Part shown: positions 6,896 through 16,341 of the stretch, one piece after another | Position numbering within the stretch: position 1 is the first letter of the stretch | Layout: each line of letters begins with the position of its first letter | Assembly (NCBI GenBank): GCA_002378005.1 | Contig: DFQY01000020.1 | Span: 14,478 to 78,477 of the forward strand | DNA: 64,000 bases | Reading direction: 5' to 3' | Source of the DNA: Flavobacteriales bacterium UBA3477 | GTDB lineage: Bacteria > Bacteroidota > Bacteroidia > Flavobacteriales > Schleiferiaceae | Made by a program: the position numbers and the translations under genes | The notes under the pieces: model-generated | Told to the model about the DNA's origin: nothing | Databases searched by the model: none | The model's input: the letters and a program-made list of their open reading frames with translations, nothing else

Positions 6896-9142
6896 CTACT
6901 GCCCTTTCATCCCGTTGTGATATTCTTCAATAAGAGAGAAGACACCGCGGGCAAGATCTTTTGATTCTAGGAGTAGGTTGAAGTACAATGTTGTGTTCTT
7001 GGGGCTGTTTTCTTCATCTCTGGTACGTGCAATTTGCGCATCAACTTTTGCAGAGACCAAAGTGATAATGGTGCTCTTGCGTTGAAGGCATTCAGATAGC
7101 TTGGAGAAGTTTTGAGTTTTAAAGGCACTTTCGACATCCACCAATATTTTCGCAAGTGCACGTTCTACCTCGGCTAAATCTGAAATTTGACTTTTACTCA
7201 GAGGCTTATGGTGGTTATCCACGTGTTTGAAACTTTTCTTGGCCAACAATTCAAGCGATTGTAAGATATCTGTGAGATTGGCGAGTACCATGATGTAGAA
7301 GTTTGAACCACGGACACCGGTATCGTCCAAACTCTTAATAAAATAGAAAAGGTGGTTGCGCAGTTCCTCAACCTCATCCTCAAGCTTAGCAACACGTTTC
7401 ACCATTTTCTTGAGTTCTGGTGCATCGTGGTTGGATAGTCCCTCGACAACGCCATTGAAGATTCTCGAAGTACGATAAATACTTTTAGCAACGTTGTCCG
7501 AGCTTTCCTCAACTATTCCTTGAACGGTCTTGCTGGCGGCTTTCGTAAGTCCCTCTTGACCAGCTGCTTGGGCAGCGGTTTCTTGACGATGTTTTAGGTA
7601 ATTCCGGATGATCAATGCAGCGGTGAGAATGAGCAGAACAGCGACGGCGGCACCGCGACCTAGATGAATAATATAGACTAAGGTTCCTGCGAAAAGGAAG
7701 GCGATTAGTGCCGTCATGAACCATCCACCAATGACGTTTACCACACCTGCGACGCGGTAAACAGCACTTTCACGTCCCCACGCACGGTCAGCTAGTGAGG
7801 TTCCCATGGCTACCATAAAGGTCACGTAGGTAGTGGAAAGTGGCAGCTTCATTCCTGTTGCAATGGAAATCAATACACCGGCAACAGCGAGGTTAATAGA
7901 GGCTCGAATTAAATCGAATGCAGGAAGGTCACCCGCATCGGCTTCACTTAACTCAAGGGTGGGAGTTTGAAAGCTTTGATCAATTTTCGCTTGGATCCTC
8001 GGAGGAATAGCCGCACCGAAGAGGTTGACCAAATTTGTAGATCCTTTAACGATACTACGAGAAAGAAGGTTAGGCTGGAATTTTTCTACGGTATCTCCTT
8101 GATGTGAAAGGTTGATGGCAGTGTTCACCACGCGACGAGCCTTTTTCGACAGCCACAAGGTCAGTGTCATGATAATCCCCGAAATAGTGAGAAGTAATGG
8201 CTCTGCCGGTACGCTTTCGGATAGAATGCCCATTGAAAATTCGCTAGCAGCCACTCCCGATACAGACCACGCTTCGTAGCTGTGCCATGCTGCCATAGGC
8301 ACGCCGATGAAGTTGACCAGATCATTTCCTGCAAAGGCCAGAGCAAGACCGAATGTACCTACTCCTATGACGACGACTAGGACGTTTACTTTTAATAATC
8401 GGTCCACGATAAGCATAAGTACAGACCAAAAGGCGAACATTTCACCTATTAAAAGCATAGGGTTTTGTTCGAGCCAATCTTTAATATTTGGGTAGAACGG
8501 TGTGCCTTTAAGTCCTTTAAAAACAATAAAATAGCCGATCGCGGTGAGACATAGGCCTGCAAAGAGGAACCCAAAATTCTTCACCTTTTTTTCGTACTGG
8601 AACGTGAAGACTAATCGGGAAAGCCATTGTACAATCATACCAATATTAAAGGCGATGAATACAGAGAGGACAATGCCCCCGATGATTTCTTTCGCTTTGG
8701 CAGTATTGATATAAGTACTTAAGTCTGCGGCAGTCTGTTCGTCGGATAACCCTACTTTAATGAGTGCCATGACCACTGCTGCACCTAATAGATTGAATAC
8801 AATACTTACCGTTGTAGAAGTTGGTAACCCTAGGGTGTTAAAGAAATCCAACAGTAGAATATCTCCGATCATTACGGCCATGAAAATGAACATGATTTCG
8901 TCGAAGTAGAACTTACTAGGAACAAAGATCCCTTTACGTGCTACTTCCATCATGCCACTTGAGAATACGGCGCCGACAAGAATGCCTACACTCGCAATAA
9001 TCATGACGTTTCTAAAGCTAATAGCCTTAGAACCAATGGCTGAGTTCAAAAAGTTGACGGCATCATTACTAACACCCACTACCAAATCAACCACTGCTAA
9101 CGCCGCCAAGGCGAAAATCATCATGTAAAAAATACTGTCCAT
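6896..9142 (-). CDS. PiT-family inorganic phosphate transporter with fused PhoU-like C-terminal domain
   Basis: This 748-residue protein has the two PHO4 signature regions of PiT carriers: VGVSNDAVNFLNSAIGSK near the N-terminus and FAGNDLVNFIGVPMAAW in the second half, each amid several membrane segments. After the last membrane segments (about residue 505), residues 540-748 are hydrophilic and helical, with KMVKRVAKLEDEVEELRNHLF and repeated Leu/Glu-rich helices. That is the PhoU-like (DUF47) accessory domain usually encoded as a separate gene. It should be an ion-coupled low-affinity phosphate importer with a built-in regulatory domain. It is co-transcribed with the porin upstream (67-nt gap) and the glycosyltransferase downstream. 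Confidence 0.9.
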   Translation of the reverse strand: MDSIFYMMIFALAALAVVDLVVGVSNDAVNFLNSAIGSKAISFRNVMIIASVGILVGAVFSSGMMEVARKGIFVPSKFYFDEIMFIFMAVMIGDILLLDFFNTLGLPTSTTVSIVFNLLGAAVVMALIKVGLSDEQTAADLSTYINTAKAKEIIGGIVLSVFIAFNIGMIVQWLSRLVFTFQYEKKVKNFGFLFAGLCLTAIGYFIVFKGLKGTPFYPNIKDWLEQNPMLLIGEMFAFWSVLMLIVDRLLKVNVLVVVIGVGTFGLALAFAGNDLVNFIGVPMAAWHSYEAWSVSGVAASEFSMGILSESVPAEPLLLTISGIIMTLTLWLSKKARRVVNTAINLSHQGDTVEKFQPNLLSRSIVKGSTNLVNLFGAAIPPRIQAKIDQSFQTPTLELSEADAGDLPAFDLIRASINLAVAGVLISIATGMKLPLSTTYVTFMVAMGTSLADRAWGRESAVYRVAGVVNVIGGWFMTALIAFLFAGTLVYIIHLGRGAAVAVLLILTAALIIRNYLKHRQETAAQAAGQEGLTKAASKTVQGIVEESSDNVAKSIYRTSRIFNGVVEGLSNHDAPELKKMVKRVAKLEDEVEELRNHLFYFIKSLDDTGVRGSNFYIMVLANLTDILQSLELLAKKSFKHVDNHHKPLSKSQISDLAEVERALAKILVDVESAFKTQNFSKLSECLQRKSTIITLVSAKVDAQIARTRDEENSPKNTTLYFNLLLESKDLARGVFSLIEEYHNGMKGQ

Positions 9143-9209
9143 CTGCGATTCTTGTATTGCCTGCGAATGTACTTCGGAAATGTTATCCGTAGGTTAAGGT
9201 ATAATAATA

Positions 9210-10391
9210 TCAGAAATGGAGTTCAAAACCAGACCGCAATTCCCAGTACGGAGAATCAAGGTTGTTTAGGGTATAATTTAGGTCTGTTTGAATTTTAAAC
9301 GAGTGACCTACGAGGAATCTGTTGAATCCGAATGTATACTGTTCTAGCAGTTGCAACTGGTCGGTTTGTTCGGATACGCGCGTATAGCGCAGCGCTATCT
9401 CATTTTTCTCAGAAATCATCAGTCCTCCAGCTGCATTTAATGCGGAGCCAGTGTAAACATATCCTTGAATGGTACCATTTACATCAATGATATCGGGGTT
9501 TGTGGCGGCGCGATGTGCGTATTCTAACAGCACAGATGCACCTTGATACTTAAAAATCAGATCTAAAAACTGTGTGCTGATATCGGAAGTATGTAAAACT
9601 CCATTGCCCAGTTCCATGAAGCTCCCAAGCGTGCCTCGGTCGCGTACGGCATCATCATTAAAATTGTAGGTATAGCCTATTAGTAGTTTTGGAGAGGATT
9701 CTCTTTCTACATCGGACCCACTAAAGGGAGAACCACCCGTAAATCGTCCAAAGGGTAGATATTCCAACCTTCCCGTATACTGCAGGCCGCCGAGGTTTCC
9801 TACCACGATATTTCTGCCTTCCCCTTGCGTGAGCGCCCATTTGGAGCGGAATATACCGTCAAAGGGCAGGGTATAGCTCTGATGGAGCTGGAATCCTAGG
9901 TCTCGGTCAATATTGTAATATGCATTCAATAAGGAGCGATCAATGAGCTGCATGTTGGAGGCTGAAAACACACGTTCTGCATTCCCCGGGAGTTTCCCTT
10001 GACCCGCGAACAGTTTCCAGCCTTTGGTAAATTCCCACATCAGGAGTGCATCATAAATGATTTGGGGCTGGTCACCAGTGTAATATGAGCTGCCTCGTAT
10101 ATCGTGATTTGAAAAAGCTAATTCAAACTTGTAGGTAATATTGGGTTGGTAGACAAACCCATCAAAATACAGCCTGGCACGACGAATAAAGAATGAATGT
10201 TCGAGGTTCTCAGCGTCGTAGAGCAGGTGATATCGACCTTGCATACTTGCAGTAACAACGGTGCTGAATGAACTATCTTTCGCCACTGCATTGGTGATTC
10301 CATGGCCCAATTCTGGTAACGACTTTTCCTGCCCAAAGGCAACTGAGCTAAGGCTAATCAAAAGGAAGAGAAAGAAAGTGCGTCGCACCAT
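9210..10391 (-). CDS. Phosphate-selective porin O/P family outer-membrane protein
   Basis: A 393-residue protein with a signal peptide (cleavage after VAFG, before QEK) followed by a beta-barrel. SFFIRRARLYFDGFVY and ITYKFELAF near residue 65 are the hallmark of the OprO/OprP family ('RRARL' strand), and the protein ends in an aromatic strand (LRSGFELHF). In the outer membrane it would pass phosphate or polyphosphate to the periplasm. It is the first gene of an operon with the PiT transporter, which supports a phosphate role. I see no recognisable Pho box in the 65 nt upstream. Confidence 0.85.
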   Translation of the reverse strand: MVRRTFFLFLLISLSSVAFGQEKSLPELGHGITNAVAKDSSFSTVVTASMQGRYHLLYDAENLEHSFFIRRARLYFDGFVYQPNITYKFELAFSNHDIRGSSYYTGDQPQIIYDALLMWEFTKGWKLFAGQGKLPGNAERVFSASNMQLIDRSLLNAYYNIDRDLGFQLHQSYTLPFDGIFRSKWALTQGEGRNIVVGNLGGLQYTGRLEYLPFGRFTGGSPFSGSDVERESSPKLLIGYTYNFNDDAVRDRGTLGSFMELGNGVLHTSDISTQFLDLIFKYQGASVLLEYAHRAATNPDIIDVNGTIQGYVYTGSALNAAGGLMISEKNEIALRYTRVSEQTDQLQLLEQYTFGFNRFLVGHSFKIQTDLNYTLNNLDSPYWELRSGFELHF

Positions 10392-10456
10392 ACCTGATTT
10401 TTATGGACCCAATTTTAATAATTATTTAATGTTCATAGTGTAGCAGAGGTCACGCT

Positions 10457-11065
10457 TTGAAGTTCTCGCAATGTATCTTGCCGAGGATATATAAGAAACT
10501 TGTGGAACGTCATCAAATCCTTAAAAATGTCGCCGCGGCCATTACTGAAAGCATAGCGCAGTTCGGTGAAGCTCGGCTAAATTTCATTTGCACGCATAAT
10601 TCTCGTCGCAGCCAATTTTCTCAGGTTTGGGGCCATTTTTTGGCACAGGAGTATGACCTGCCTATTACTTCCTATTCAGGCGGTGTTGAGGTAACCGCGT
10701 GTAATGAGCGTACCGTGACTAGTTTGAATAGAATGGGTATGGTCATCGATTCAGAAGGTATTGATAACCCTAAATACAGTGTGAGTTGGAAAGGTTTTAA
10801 ACCTGCAACGCTCTTTTCAAAAGTCTTTGACGACGTTGCAAATCCTAAGCAAAATTCTATTGCGCTGATGACCTGTGACCACGCAGATGAAAATTGTCCT
10901 TTTATTCCTGCAGCATGGAAGCGCTTGCCTTTGCGCTATGAGGATCCCAAGAGATACGACGATACGGAGCGTGAGTCCAGCGCGTATGACGAGACGAGGG
11001 ATTTGATTCGAGAGGAATTAGACCAGATCTTCGCTTTGGTCAAGACAGCTATTTCGGCAGGGTAA
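10457..11065 (+). CDS. Low-molecular-weight protein-tyrosine-phosphatase / arsenate-reductase-like protein
   Basis: A 202-residue cytoplasmic protein carrying the CX5R phosphatase loop CTHNSRRS (Cys45, Arg51), preceded by a hydrophobic strand (LNFI) as in LMW-PTP and thioredoxin-type ArsC. A second block, TCDHADENCPFIPAA followed by LRYEDP, contains two cysteines that could act as redox partners plus the DP motif of the general acid. Bacteroidota homologues of this length are annotated as protein-tyrosine-phosphatases; arsenate reduction is possible but not shown. The start is a TTG at 10457 with a purine-rich GAGG 6 nt upstream: a stop lies shortly upstream and no ATG precedes the active site. 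Its 3' end overlaps the convergent cdd gene by 17 nt. Confidence 0.75.
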   Translation: MKFSQCILPRIYKKLVERHQILKNVAAAITESIAQFGEARLNFICTHNSRRSQFSQVWGHFLAQEYDLPITSYSGGVEVTACNERTVTSLNRMGMVIDSEGIDNPKYSVSWKGFKPATLFSKVFDDVANPKQNSIALMTCDHADENCPFIPAAWKRLPLRYEDPKRYDDTERESSAYDETRDLIREELDQIFALVKTAISAG

Positions 11066-11516
11066 AGCTGAAGGGGAGTAGTCCTTGTACGCCGTTGAAT
11101 TCTAGGGCAACATTTGTCTTGTTCAATAGATACAAGTCGAACGGCTCGTTTTGGCGAAGTTCGGCTTCATGCAATACTTGGCGGCAAGAGCCACAGGGAG
11201 CTGCTGGCGATCGCTGCTCTTCGGCTGTCATGATATATACAGCAGCAATGCGTTGATCGGGATATGCGGCTTTAGCTGCTAGGACGGCTACGCGTTCTGC
11301 ACATAATCCATCGGGAAAAGCGGCATTTTCTTGATTTGACCCAACGACTTGGGTACCAGACTCCATAACTACCACGCTAGATACGGGGTAGTTAGAGTAG
11401 GGTGCGTACGCTGATTCTAACAAAGCCTCGAGTTTCTCTTGAACGTCTGCAGGAATGAGTTCTGTTTGGCGCCAATTCTCATAGCTATGGTAGCTGAAGG
11501 TCAGTTGTTTTTCCAT
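11049..11516 (-). CDS. cdd: Cytidine deaminase
   Basis: A 155-residue zinc enzyme that deaminates cytidine and deoxycytidine in pyrimidine salvage. AYAPYSNYPV opens the core; the zinc/catalytic motifs are GLCAERVAVLAA (Cys ligand, catalytic Glu) and PCGSCRQVL (two further Cys ligands). The frame is open further upstream to 11648, but that extension contains the terminator of the upstream M49 gene at 11592-11617, so translation must start at ATG 11516 (MEKQLTFSYHS). The C-terminal 17 nt overlap the convergent phosphatase gene. Confidence 0.9.
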   Translation of the reverse strand: MEKQLTFSYHSYENWRQTELIPADVQEKLEALLESAYAPYSNYPVSSVVVMESGTQVVGSNQENAAFPDGLCAERVAVLAAKAAYPDQRIAAVYIMTAEEQRSPAAPCGSCRQVLHEAELRQNEPFDLYLLNKTNVALEFNGVQGLLPFSFTLPK

Positions 11517-11591
11517 GTAGGTGGAGATAAGGTCCAAACAAGGTACTTCAATTTCTCTACATTGTACCGTTTGTGATTGCAGGCAATAAAA

Positions 11592-11617
11592 AAAGGCGCC
11601 CCAGCCGGGGCGCCTTT
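11592..11617 (-). terminator. Rho-independent terminator of the M49 peptidase gene
   Basis: The stem AAAGGCGCCCC/GGGGCGCCTTT is an 11-bp perfect match with loop AGCC, followed on the minus strand by a run of U. It lies 24 nt after the peptidase stop codon. Confidence 0.9.
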
Positions 11618-11640
11618 CATATACAAACTCAAAAGCGTGT

Positions 11641-13650
11641 TTACTCAAAGCTGTATGTGCTCCCGTAACGCAACATCTGGCCCAGGAAGTCCATAGGGTA
11701 GGTAACTTTCACATCGATGATGCTGTCGCCTTCCATTACTGGCTCCATTTCAGGGTTCACAAAACCGCTGTATGGTGCAAGGTTCAATGGCTCTGAACGA
11801 CGTAAAACCTCTGCGTGAAGTTCCCCATCCACTTTAACGCCATATGTTTCAACAAGCATTCTACCGGCTTCAAAATCACCCTCGCTTTTGATGCGCTGGA
11901 TCTCGCGAAGTAATTCTCCGAAGTATCCGCGAAGCTTGTCGTAATCATTTATCACAAAGTAGGTCTTGCCGTCGATGACTTTGCGCTCGACGACATTCTC
12001 TTCCTGGCCGCGCTCAAAGGCCCAAGAGGCTACCAGTTGACGGTTTCGCATGTGGTCTTCTTCGATATCGTCTCCAGGCAAAATACGGCGTAATTGAAGC
12101 ATCATACCGTTTGAGATGTAGTTATCAAACTCAGCGTAGCCGGCTTCTTTGTTTTCCATCAGGCCAATCTCCTGCATCTTGTCGTCTAGGATGAAATACA
12201 ATGCTACAAGGTCAGCACGTGCTTCTTCTAGTGTTGAGCTGTAGTTCTTCAAGGTTTCTTTTGGCGTACCCACGCCAGGATTGATTTTACCTGAGGCGTG
12301 ACCCACCACTTCGTGAAGAGCAGTATGCATTTTAGAACCTAGTTCACCGTATTTCTCAGCGCGCTCATTGTGCATGGTAGAGAAGCCAAATTCTTCGGCC
12401 ATCCCTTTGCCTGCACTTGCGTGGTAGGCATCTTCAATGTTTCCAAGAGATACAGATTTAGAACCGTGCTCTACACGGATCCAGTTGGCATTTGGAAGGT
12501 TTACTCCGATAGGCGTAGAAGGCGAGGCATCACCTGCTTCACCAGCTACCGTAACAATCTTATAGCTGACACCGACAACGCTTTCTTTTTTATGTTCGTC
12601 CATGATTGGGCTATTGTCTTCAAACCATTGTACGTTATCCGCAACAACAGCCATACGTGCGCTTGCATCAAAGTCTTTAACCTGAACCACAGTTTCGTAA
12701 GAACCCCTATAGCCCATAGGATCGTTGTAGACCTCTACAAAGCCGTTAATGTAATCTACATCGCCTCCGGTAGTGCCTACCCAAGCAATGTTGTAGTCGT
12801 CCCATTTGGTAAGGTCTCCGCTTTCGTAGTACTCGATCAAGAGGCCGAGTGCCTTGGCCTGGTCCTCATTTTCTGCTACAGCTTGAGCCTTCGCGAGGTG
12901 GCCCATGATTTCTTTTATGCTATTTGCATAGCGTCCACGAGCGCTGAAAACTTCTTCGTAGATCTCGCCGTTTTCGTCGCGAGAAAGACGGCTGTTTAGA
13001 CCGTGGCTGACTGGACGTGCAGGATCAGCATCTTCTTTCGCAGCATAAAAAGCCTCTGCTTCTGCTTGCGTAATGTCAGGCGCATAGAAGTTTACTGCAG
13101 AGGCGAGTAGTAAATCTACGCCGTCTGCACGGTTTACTTTTTTCGCATCAAAGCTAGGGTCGAAAATGGCGCGCTGTGCTTCATCAGACAGCTCTATACC
13201 GAGGTCTGCAAGCGTTTGAAGGAACCATTCCTGGTCAAAATCAGTAGCAAACTTCATGTTGCTGTAGTGGTGGTGGATACCATTGGCAAAGAATACGCGC
13301 TTGGCGTACACTTCGAAATCTGCATACTCGGCAGATTCCTTATCCACACTTTCGCTAGAAATAATCGCTTCCAAAGCACGACGGATTTCTAGGTTATGAC
13401 GGTAGTTACAATCCCACATAATATCACGCCCTGCCAGTCCGGCCTGAGTAAGGTGGTAGGCATAGATGCGTTGTTGTGGGGTTAGGTCGTCCCATGATGG
13501 GATTTGGTAGCGGAGTACTTTGATATCCGCAAAGCGGTCCACTTGCCACTGAAAGTCGCTGTGAGAATCTTCGGTGTGCATTTCTTCTTGAGGGTTGCAG
13601 GAGCAGAGGGCAATAGCTGCCAATGCTCCCATGAACAATACTCTTTTCAT
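11641..13650 (-). CDS. Dipeptidyl-peptidase III family (M49) zinc metallopeptidase, lipoprotein
   Basis: The 669-residue protein has a lipoprotein signal (LCSC lipobox, Cys at about 18). The unusual M49 zinc motif HEVVGH is at residues 446-451, and the second motif EEARAD with the third zinc ligand Glu is about 25 residues later (around 475-480). M49 enzymes remove dipeptides from the N-terminus of peptides. The lipid anchor places this one at the cell envelope, unlike the cytoplasmic eukaryotic DPP III. Length and motifs fit envelope-associated Bacteroidota members. It is monocistronic, with its own terminator. Confidence 0.9.
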   Translation of the reverse strand: MKRVLFMGALAAIALCSCNPQEEMHTEDSHSDFQWQVDRFADIKVLRYQIPSWDDLTPQQRIYAYHLTQAGLAGRDIMWDCNYRHNLEIRRALEAIISSESVDKESAEYADFEVYAKRVFFANGIHHHYSNMKFATDFDQEWFLQTLADLGIELSDEAQRAIFDPSFDAKKVNRADGVDLLLASAVNFYAPDITQAEAEAFYAAKEDADPARPVSHGLNSRLSRDENGEIYEEVFSARGRYANSIKEIMGHLAKAQAVAENEDQAKALGLLIEYYESGDLTKWDDYNIAWVGTTGGDVDYINGFVEVYNDPMGYRGSYETVVQVKDFDASARMAVVADNVQWFEDNSPIMDEHKKESVVGVSYKIVTVAGEAGDASPSTPIGVNLPNANWIRVEHGSKSVSLGNIEDAYHASAGKGMAEEFGFSTMHNERAEKYGELGSKMHTALHEVVGHASGKINPGVGTPKETLKNYSSTLEEARADLVALYFILDDKMQEIGLMENKEAGYAEFDNYISNGMMLQLRRILPGDDIEEDHMRNRQLVASWAFERGQEENVVERKVIDGKTYFVINDYDKLRGYFGELLREIQRIKSEGDFEAGRMLVETYGVKVDGELHAEVLRRSEPLNLAPYSGFVNPEMEPVMEGDSIIDVKVTYPMDFLGQMLRYGSTYSFE

Positions 13651-13724
13651 GTTTTATGGGTAATTAGACCGGTAAGATAAGGCAGAATTACGGCGCTCAA
13701 CAATTGAGTATTGAATTCAAAAAA

Positions 13725-13746
13725 AAACCGCCTCGAGAGGCGGTTT
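13725..13746 (-). terminator. Rho-independent terminator
   Basis: The hairpin CCGCCT-CGAG-AGGCGG is flanked by a long A-run and T-run, so it can act in both directions. It lies directly downstream of the T9SS gene on the minus strand. Confidence 0.85.
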
Positions 13747-13751
13747 TTATA

Positions 13752-15110
13752 TTATTGAATGATGATTCTCGTCGTGCCTTCAGGAATTCCGTTGTCGTTA
13801 AACGCCTGCAGGATATATGCTCCAGGCGGTAAATGACTAATGTCCCAATGTTCATTTTGTTTATGTAATTCCCATTGCTCACCGGTCATATTGTAAATCA
13901 TGGCTTTCGAAGGTCTAGGTGTAATAGTAATGCCCTGCGTTGCGGGGTTTGGATAAGTTACATACTGGATAGGCTCTTCCTCTAGTCCTACACTGGCCGA
14001 TACTTGGAAAATGATAGATAAATCTTGGGCCAAGAACCCATCGGTTAAGCGAAGCGCGAGTATATAAGGAGTGCTTCTTGTTTGAGCGGAACTTGGCGCC
14101 CATGAAATGGTACCTTGGATAGAATCGTTGGTTCCAGATCCCGTACAAGTCCATTGAGCGGGATTAGGGTTTGTAAAGAATGGTTCACCAAATGCATCTG
14201 CGTAGAGCGTACTTCCACTAGGGGAATAGCCGGAAACCGAGAGCGAAAACGAAGAATTTTGAATGAGATTTACATACACATTCCCTAGGCTATCTACCGG
14301 TAAGTTGCCTGCGTTCCAGATGGGGCCTACTACGCTTGTTTGAACGACAATAAATTGCATGTCTCGACGAATTTCTCCGATCTTTTGGCCGTCTCGAAAT
14401 TCTTCAACCAATACAGATGTGACAAAGTTCCCAACCATAGTAGCAGTCCAAGTGATAGTACCGGTAATAGGATTAATAGTCATTGGATTCGAAACCGTGC
14501 CGGGAGGTAATGTATATCCTGGGCACGCAGTGTTTAGGGCATTTAATGGTTGAGATAAACTCCAGTAGAGTGAATCGCCATCTGGATCAAACGGCAATGG
14601 ATTGTATTGCCAAGGAGTATTTGCAGGCAAGAAAATAGATGCAGGTACTAAAAACCAAGGTGTAGAGTTACTCGTAGTGTCAAAAACTGTTACTTCTGTT
14701 TGAAGGAACATGCTTTGACTTAAGGGAGTAGAAATGTTCTGAATAGCACCGTTTCGACAACAGTTACTCCATCCTATGGTATAAGTTCCGCTATTTGAGA
14801 AAGTAACGGTATCTATAAAGAAATAAACCTCGACGCCATAGGGATACATGGGCAAAGTATTTCCACTTAACACGGAATCATAAGGTGTGGTTAAGGTAGT
14901 AACATTTGAACCAGCCGAATCAGTAATATAGAATTGGGCGGTGGTCTGCATAGGAATTCCTGCAGTATCTCGGTACACTGTCATTAAGATCTGATACTGG
15001 AAGCCGTTAATTTGTTGGGCAACAATTTCGCCCCCCATAAGGTGGGTTGCTTTCCCTGGAGTGCTAAATAGCATTAGCATACCTAGAATTAGGATTGATT
15101 TAATTTTCAT
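13752..15110 (-). CDS. Secreted T9SS type A cargo protein, Ig/PKD-like
   Basis: I start at ATG 15110 (MKIKSILILGMLML), which gives a standard signal peptide ending before THLMGGEI; the frame extends upstream but adds only a non-signal-like stretch. The THLMGGEI...YQILMTVYRD opening is common to a family of Bacteroidota surface proteins. Residues 150-360 contain cadherin/PKD-like beta domains (PFDPDGDSLYWSL, ITGTITWTA). The C-terminal 70 residues (YPNPATQGITI...GAYILQAF) are a type A T9SS sorting signal, so it should be exported and anchored or released at the cell surface. Function is unknown. Confidence 0.75.
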   Translation of the reverse strand: MKIKSILILGMLMLFSTPGKATHLMGGEIVAQQINGFQYQILMTVYRDTAGIPMQTTAQFYITDSAGSNVTTLTTPYDSVLSGNTLPMYPYGVEVYFFIDTVTFSNSGTYTIGWSNCCRNGAIQNISTPLSQSMFLQTEVTVFDTTSNSTPWFLVPASIFLPANTPWQYNPLPFDPDGDSLYWSLSQPLNALNTACPGYTLPPGTVSNPMTINPITGTITWTATMVGNFVTSVLVEEFRDGQKIGEIRRDMQFIVVQTSVVGPIWNAGNLPVDSLGNVYVNLIQNSSFSLSVSGYSPSGSTLYADAFGEPFFTNPNPAQWTCTGSGTNDSIQGTISWAPSSAQTRSTPYILALRLTDGFLAQDLSIIFQVSASVGLEEEPIQYVTYPNPATQGITITPRPSKAMIYNMTGEQWELHKQNEHWDISHLPPGAYILQAFNDNGIPEGTTRIIIQ

Positions 15111-15163
15111 GTGAATTGGCTTTAATACCCTTATAAGGTACGACGATTCGCGAATAATCAGCA

Positions 15164-15397
15164 TTAAAGCTTTTCTTCAACGCCGTTAGGAAAGGTGTCT
15201 AGATAGAGTGCTTCAACCTTAGAACGAGCCCAAGGCGTCTTTCTTAGGAACTTTAGGGCCGATTTTACCGAAGGGTCATACATGAAGCATCGCACCGGGA
15301 TACGAAGGGCTAATTGGTCCCAACCCCAATACTCGACCAGCGCTTCTACCATGTGGGCCAGTTTAACGCCATGAAGGGGATTATTCGCTTGGCTCAT
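15164..15397 (-). CDS. VF530 family (DUF2132) small DNA-binding-like protein
   Basis: This 77-residue protein (NPLHGVKLAHMVEALVEYWG, WARSKVEALYL) matches the VF530 family, known mainly from structures and proposed to bind DNA. Helical, cytoplasmic, no signal. Start taken at ATG 15397; an ATG three codons upstream (15406) is also possible. It overlaps the end of rlmF by 17 nt, so the two are translationally coupled. The frame is open further upstream to 15574, but that part lies inside rlmF and is not conserved-looking. Confidence 0.75.
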   Translation of the reverse strand: MSQANNPLHGVKLAHMVEALVEYWGWDQLALRIPVRCFMYDPSVKSALKFLRKTPWARSKVEALYLDTFPNGVEEKL

Positions 15398-16256
15398 CGT
15401 GCTCATTTTGGAAGGTCCACGCCACAAATCGGCTAACCTTATTGCCCTGTTCCATTTCCACCACTTTGATTTCGGTCGGATTGCCTTTACGGATGAATCT
15501 CTTGAAGGTACGAAGGTGGTCTTTTTTCGAAACCAAACAGGTAAACCACTGAACTTGCTGCCCATATTGGGCACTTTCTAGGGCCAATTTTTTTAAGAAG
15601 GCCTCTTCACCGCCTTTGTACCACAACTCATTGGCGCTGCCACCAAAGTTATGGTTGGCTTCTTCTTTGCCGTGCAAATTTTTGTTCTTGCGCGCGTTTG
15701 CTGCAATGGCTTCACTTTTGGTCTTGTAGAACGGTGGGTTGCAGACTAAGATGTCAAAAGTCTCTTTTTTCTCGATGATGCCTTGGAGTAATTGGCTCTT
15801 AAACTCTTGTCTTCGGATGCGGGTACCCATCATATTGGCATTCATACGCACCAATCCTTTGGCGTAGCTAATGGCCTCTTTATCGACCTCCGAACCCACA
15901 CACTCCCAGTTGAAAGCTGCCGTAGCGAGTAGGGGATAAATTAGTGAGGCGCCCGTACCTACATCGAGCATACGCGCGCGTCTGCCTTCTATTTTAGGCA
16001 GTAGATCCCGAGCGTGTAACAAGTAATCGTACCGGCCAGGAACGGCAGGGCAGAGGTGTCCTTTTTTTAGGGACCAATTCACATTAAATCGCCACTTCAA
16101 CAGCGCCTTATTGAGCAAATAAACGGACTCATGATTGCTAAAGTCAATGCTCTTGCGTGCAAACTTCCCTGGTACTATATGACCTTCTAACTCCGGTACA
16201 GCATTCACCAGTTGATTGAAATTATAATTGTTCTGGAAGGGATTCTGCGGGTGCAC
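15381..16256 (-). CDS. rlmF: 23S rRNA (adenine(1618)-N(6))-methyltransferase RlmF
   Basis: A 291-residue SAM-dependent N6-adenine methyltransferase. The SAM loop MLDVGTGAS is at residues 96-104 and the catalytic NPPF motif at 173-176, followed by YKTKSEA. An N-terminal HPQNPFQNNYNF corresponds to the HPRNRH-type start of the E. coli enzyme. A later GGSANELWYKGGEEAFL segment is also typical of RlmF. The start is a GTG (16256); a stop codon lies five codons upstream and no ATG fits. Downstream, VF530 is coupled by a 17-nt overlap. Confidence 0.9.
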   Translation of the reverse strand: MHPQNPFQNNYNFNQLVNAVPELEGHIVPGKFARKSIDFSNHESVYLLNKALLKWRFNVNWSLKKGHLCPAVPGRYDYLLHARDLLPKIEGRRARMLDVGTGASLIYPLLATAAFNWECVGSEVDKEAISYAKGLVRMNANMMGTRIRRQEFKSQLLQGIIEKKETFDILVCNPPFYKTKSEAIAANARKNKNLHGKEEANHNFGGSANELWYKGGEEAFLKKLALESAQYGQQVQWFTCLVSKKDHLRTFKRFIRKGNPTEIKVVEMEQGNKVSRFVAWTFQNEHDEPSE

Positions 16257-16341
16257 GGGCGCTACGTTTTAATGTTGCGCAAGATACCAAAGCTTAGGTA
16301 GAACATTCTTCGTACATTTTAAGCTACTAACATTTCGTATC

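Noticed and set aside
11517..11648. N-terminal extension of cytidine deaminase to 11648
   Set aside because: The extension spans the terminator hairpin of the M49 gene and lacks family similarity; ATG 11516 fits the family start.
12370..12999. 209-residue plus-strand ORF inside the M49 peptidase gene
   Set aside because: It is antisense to a well-supported gene with conserved motifs and has no recognisable domain of its own.
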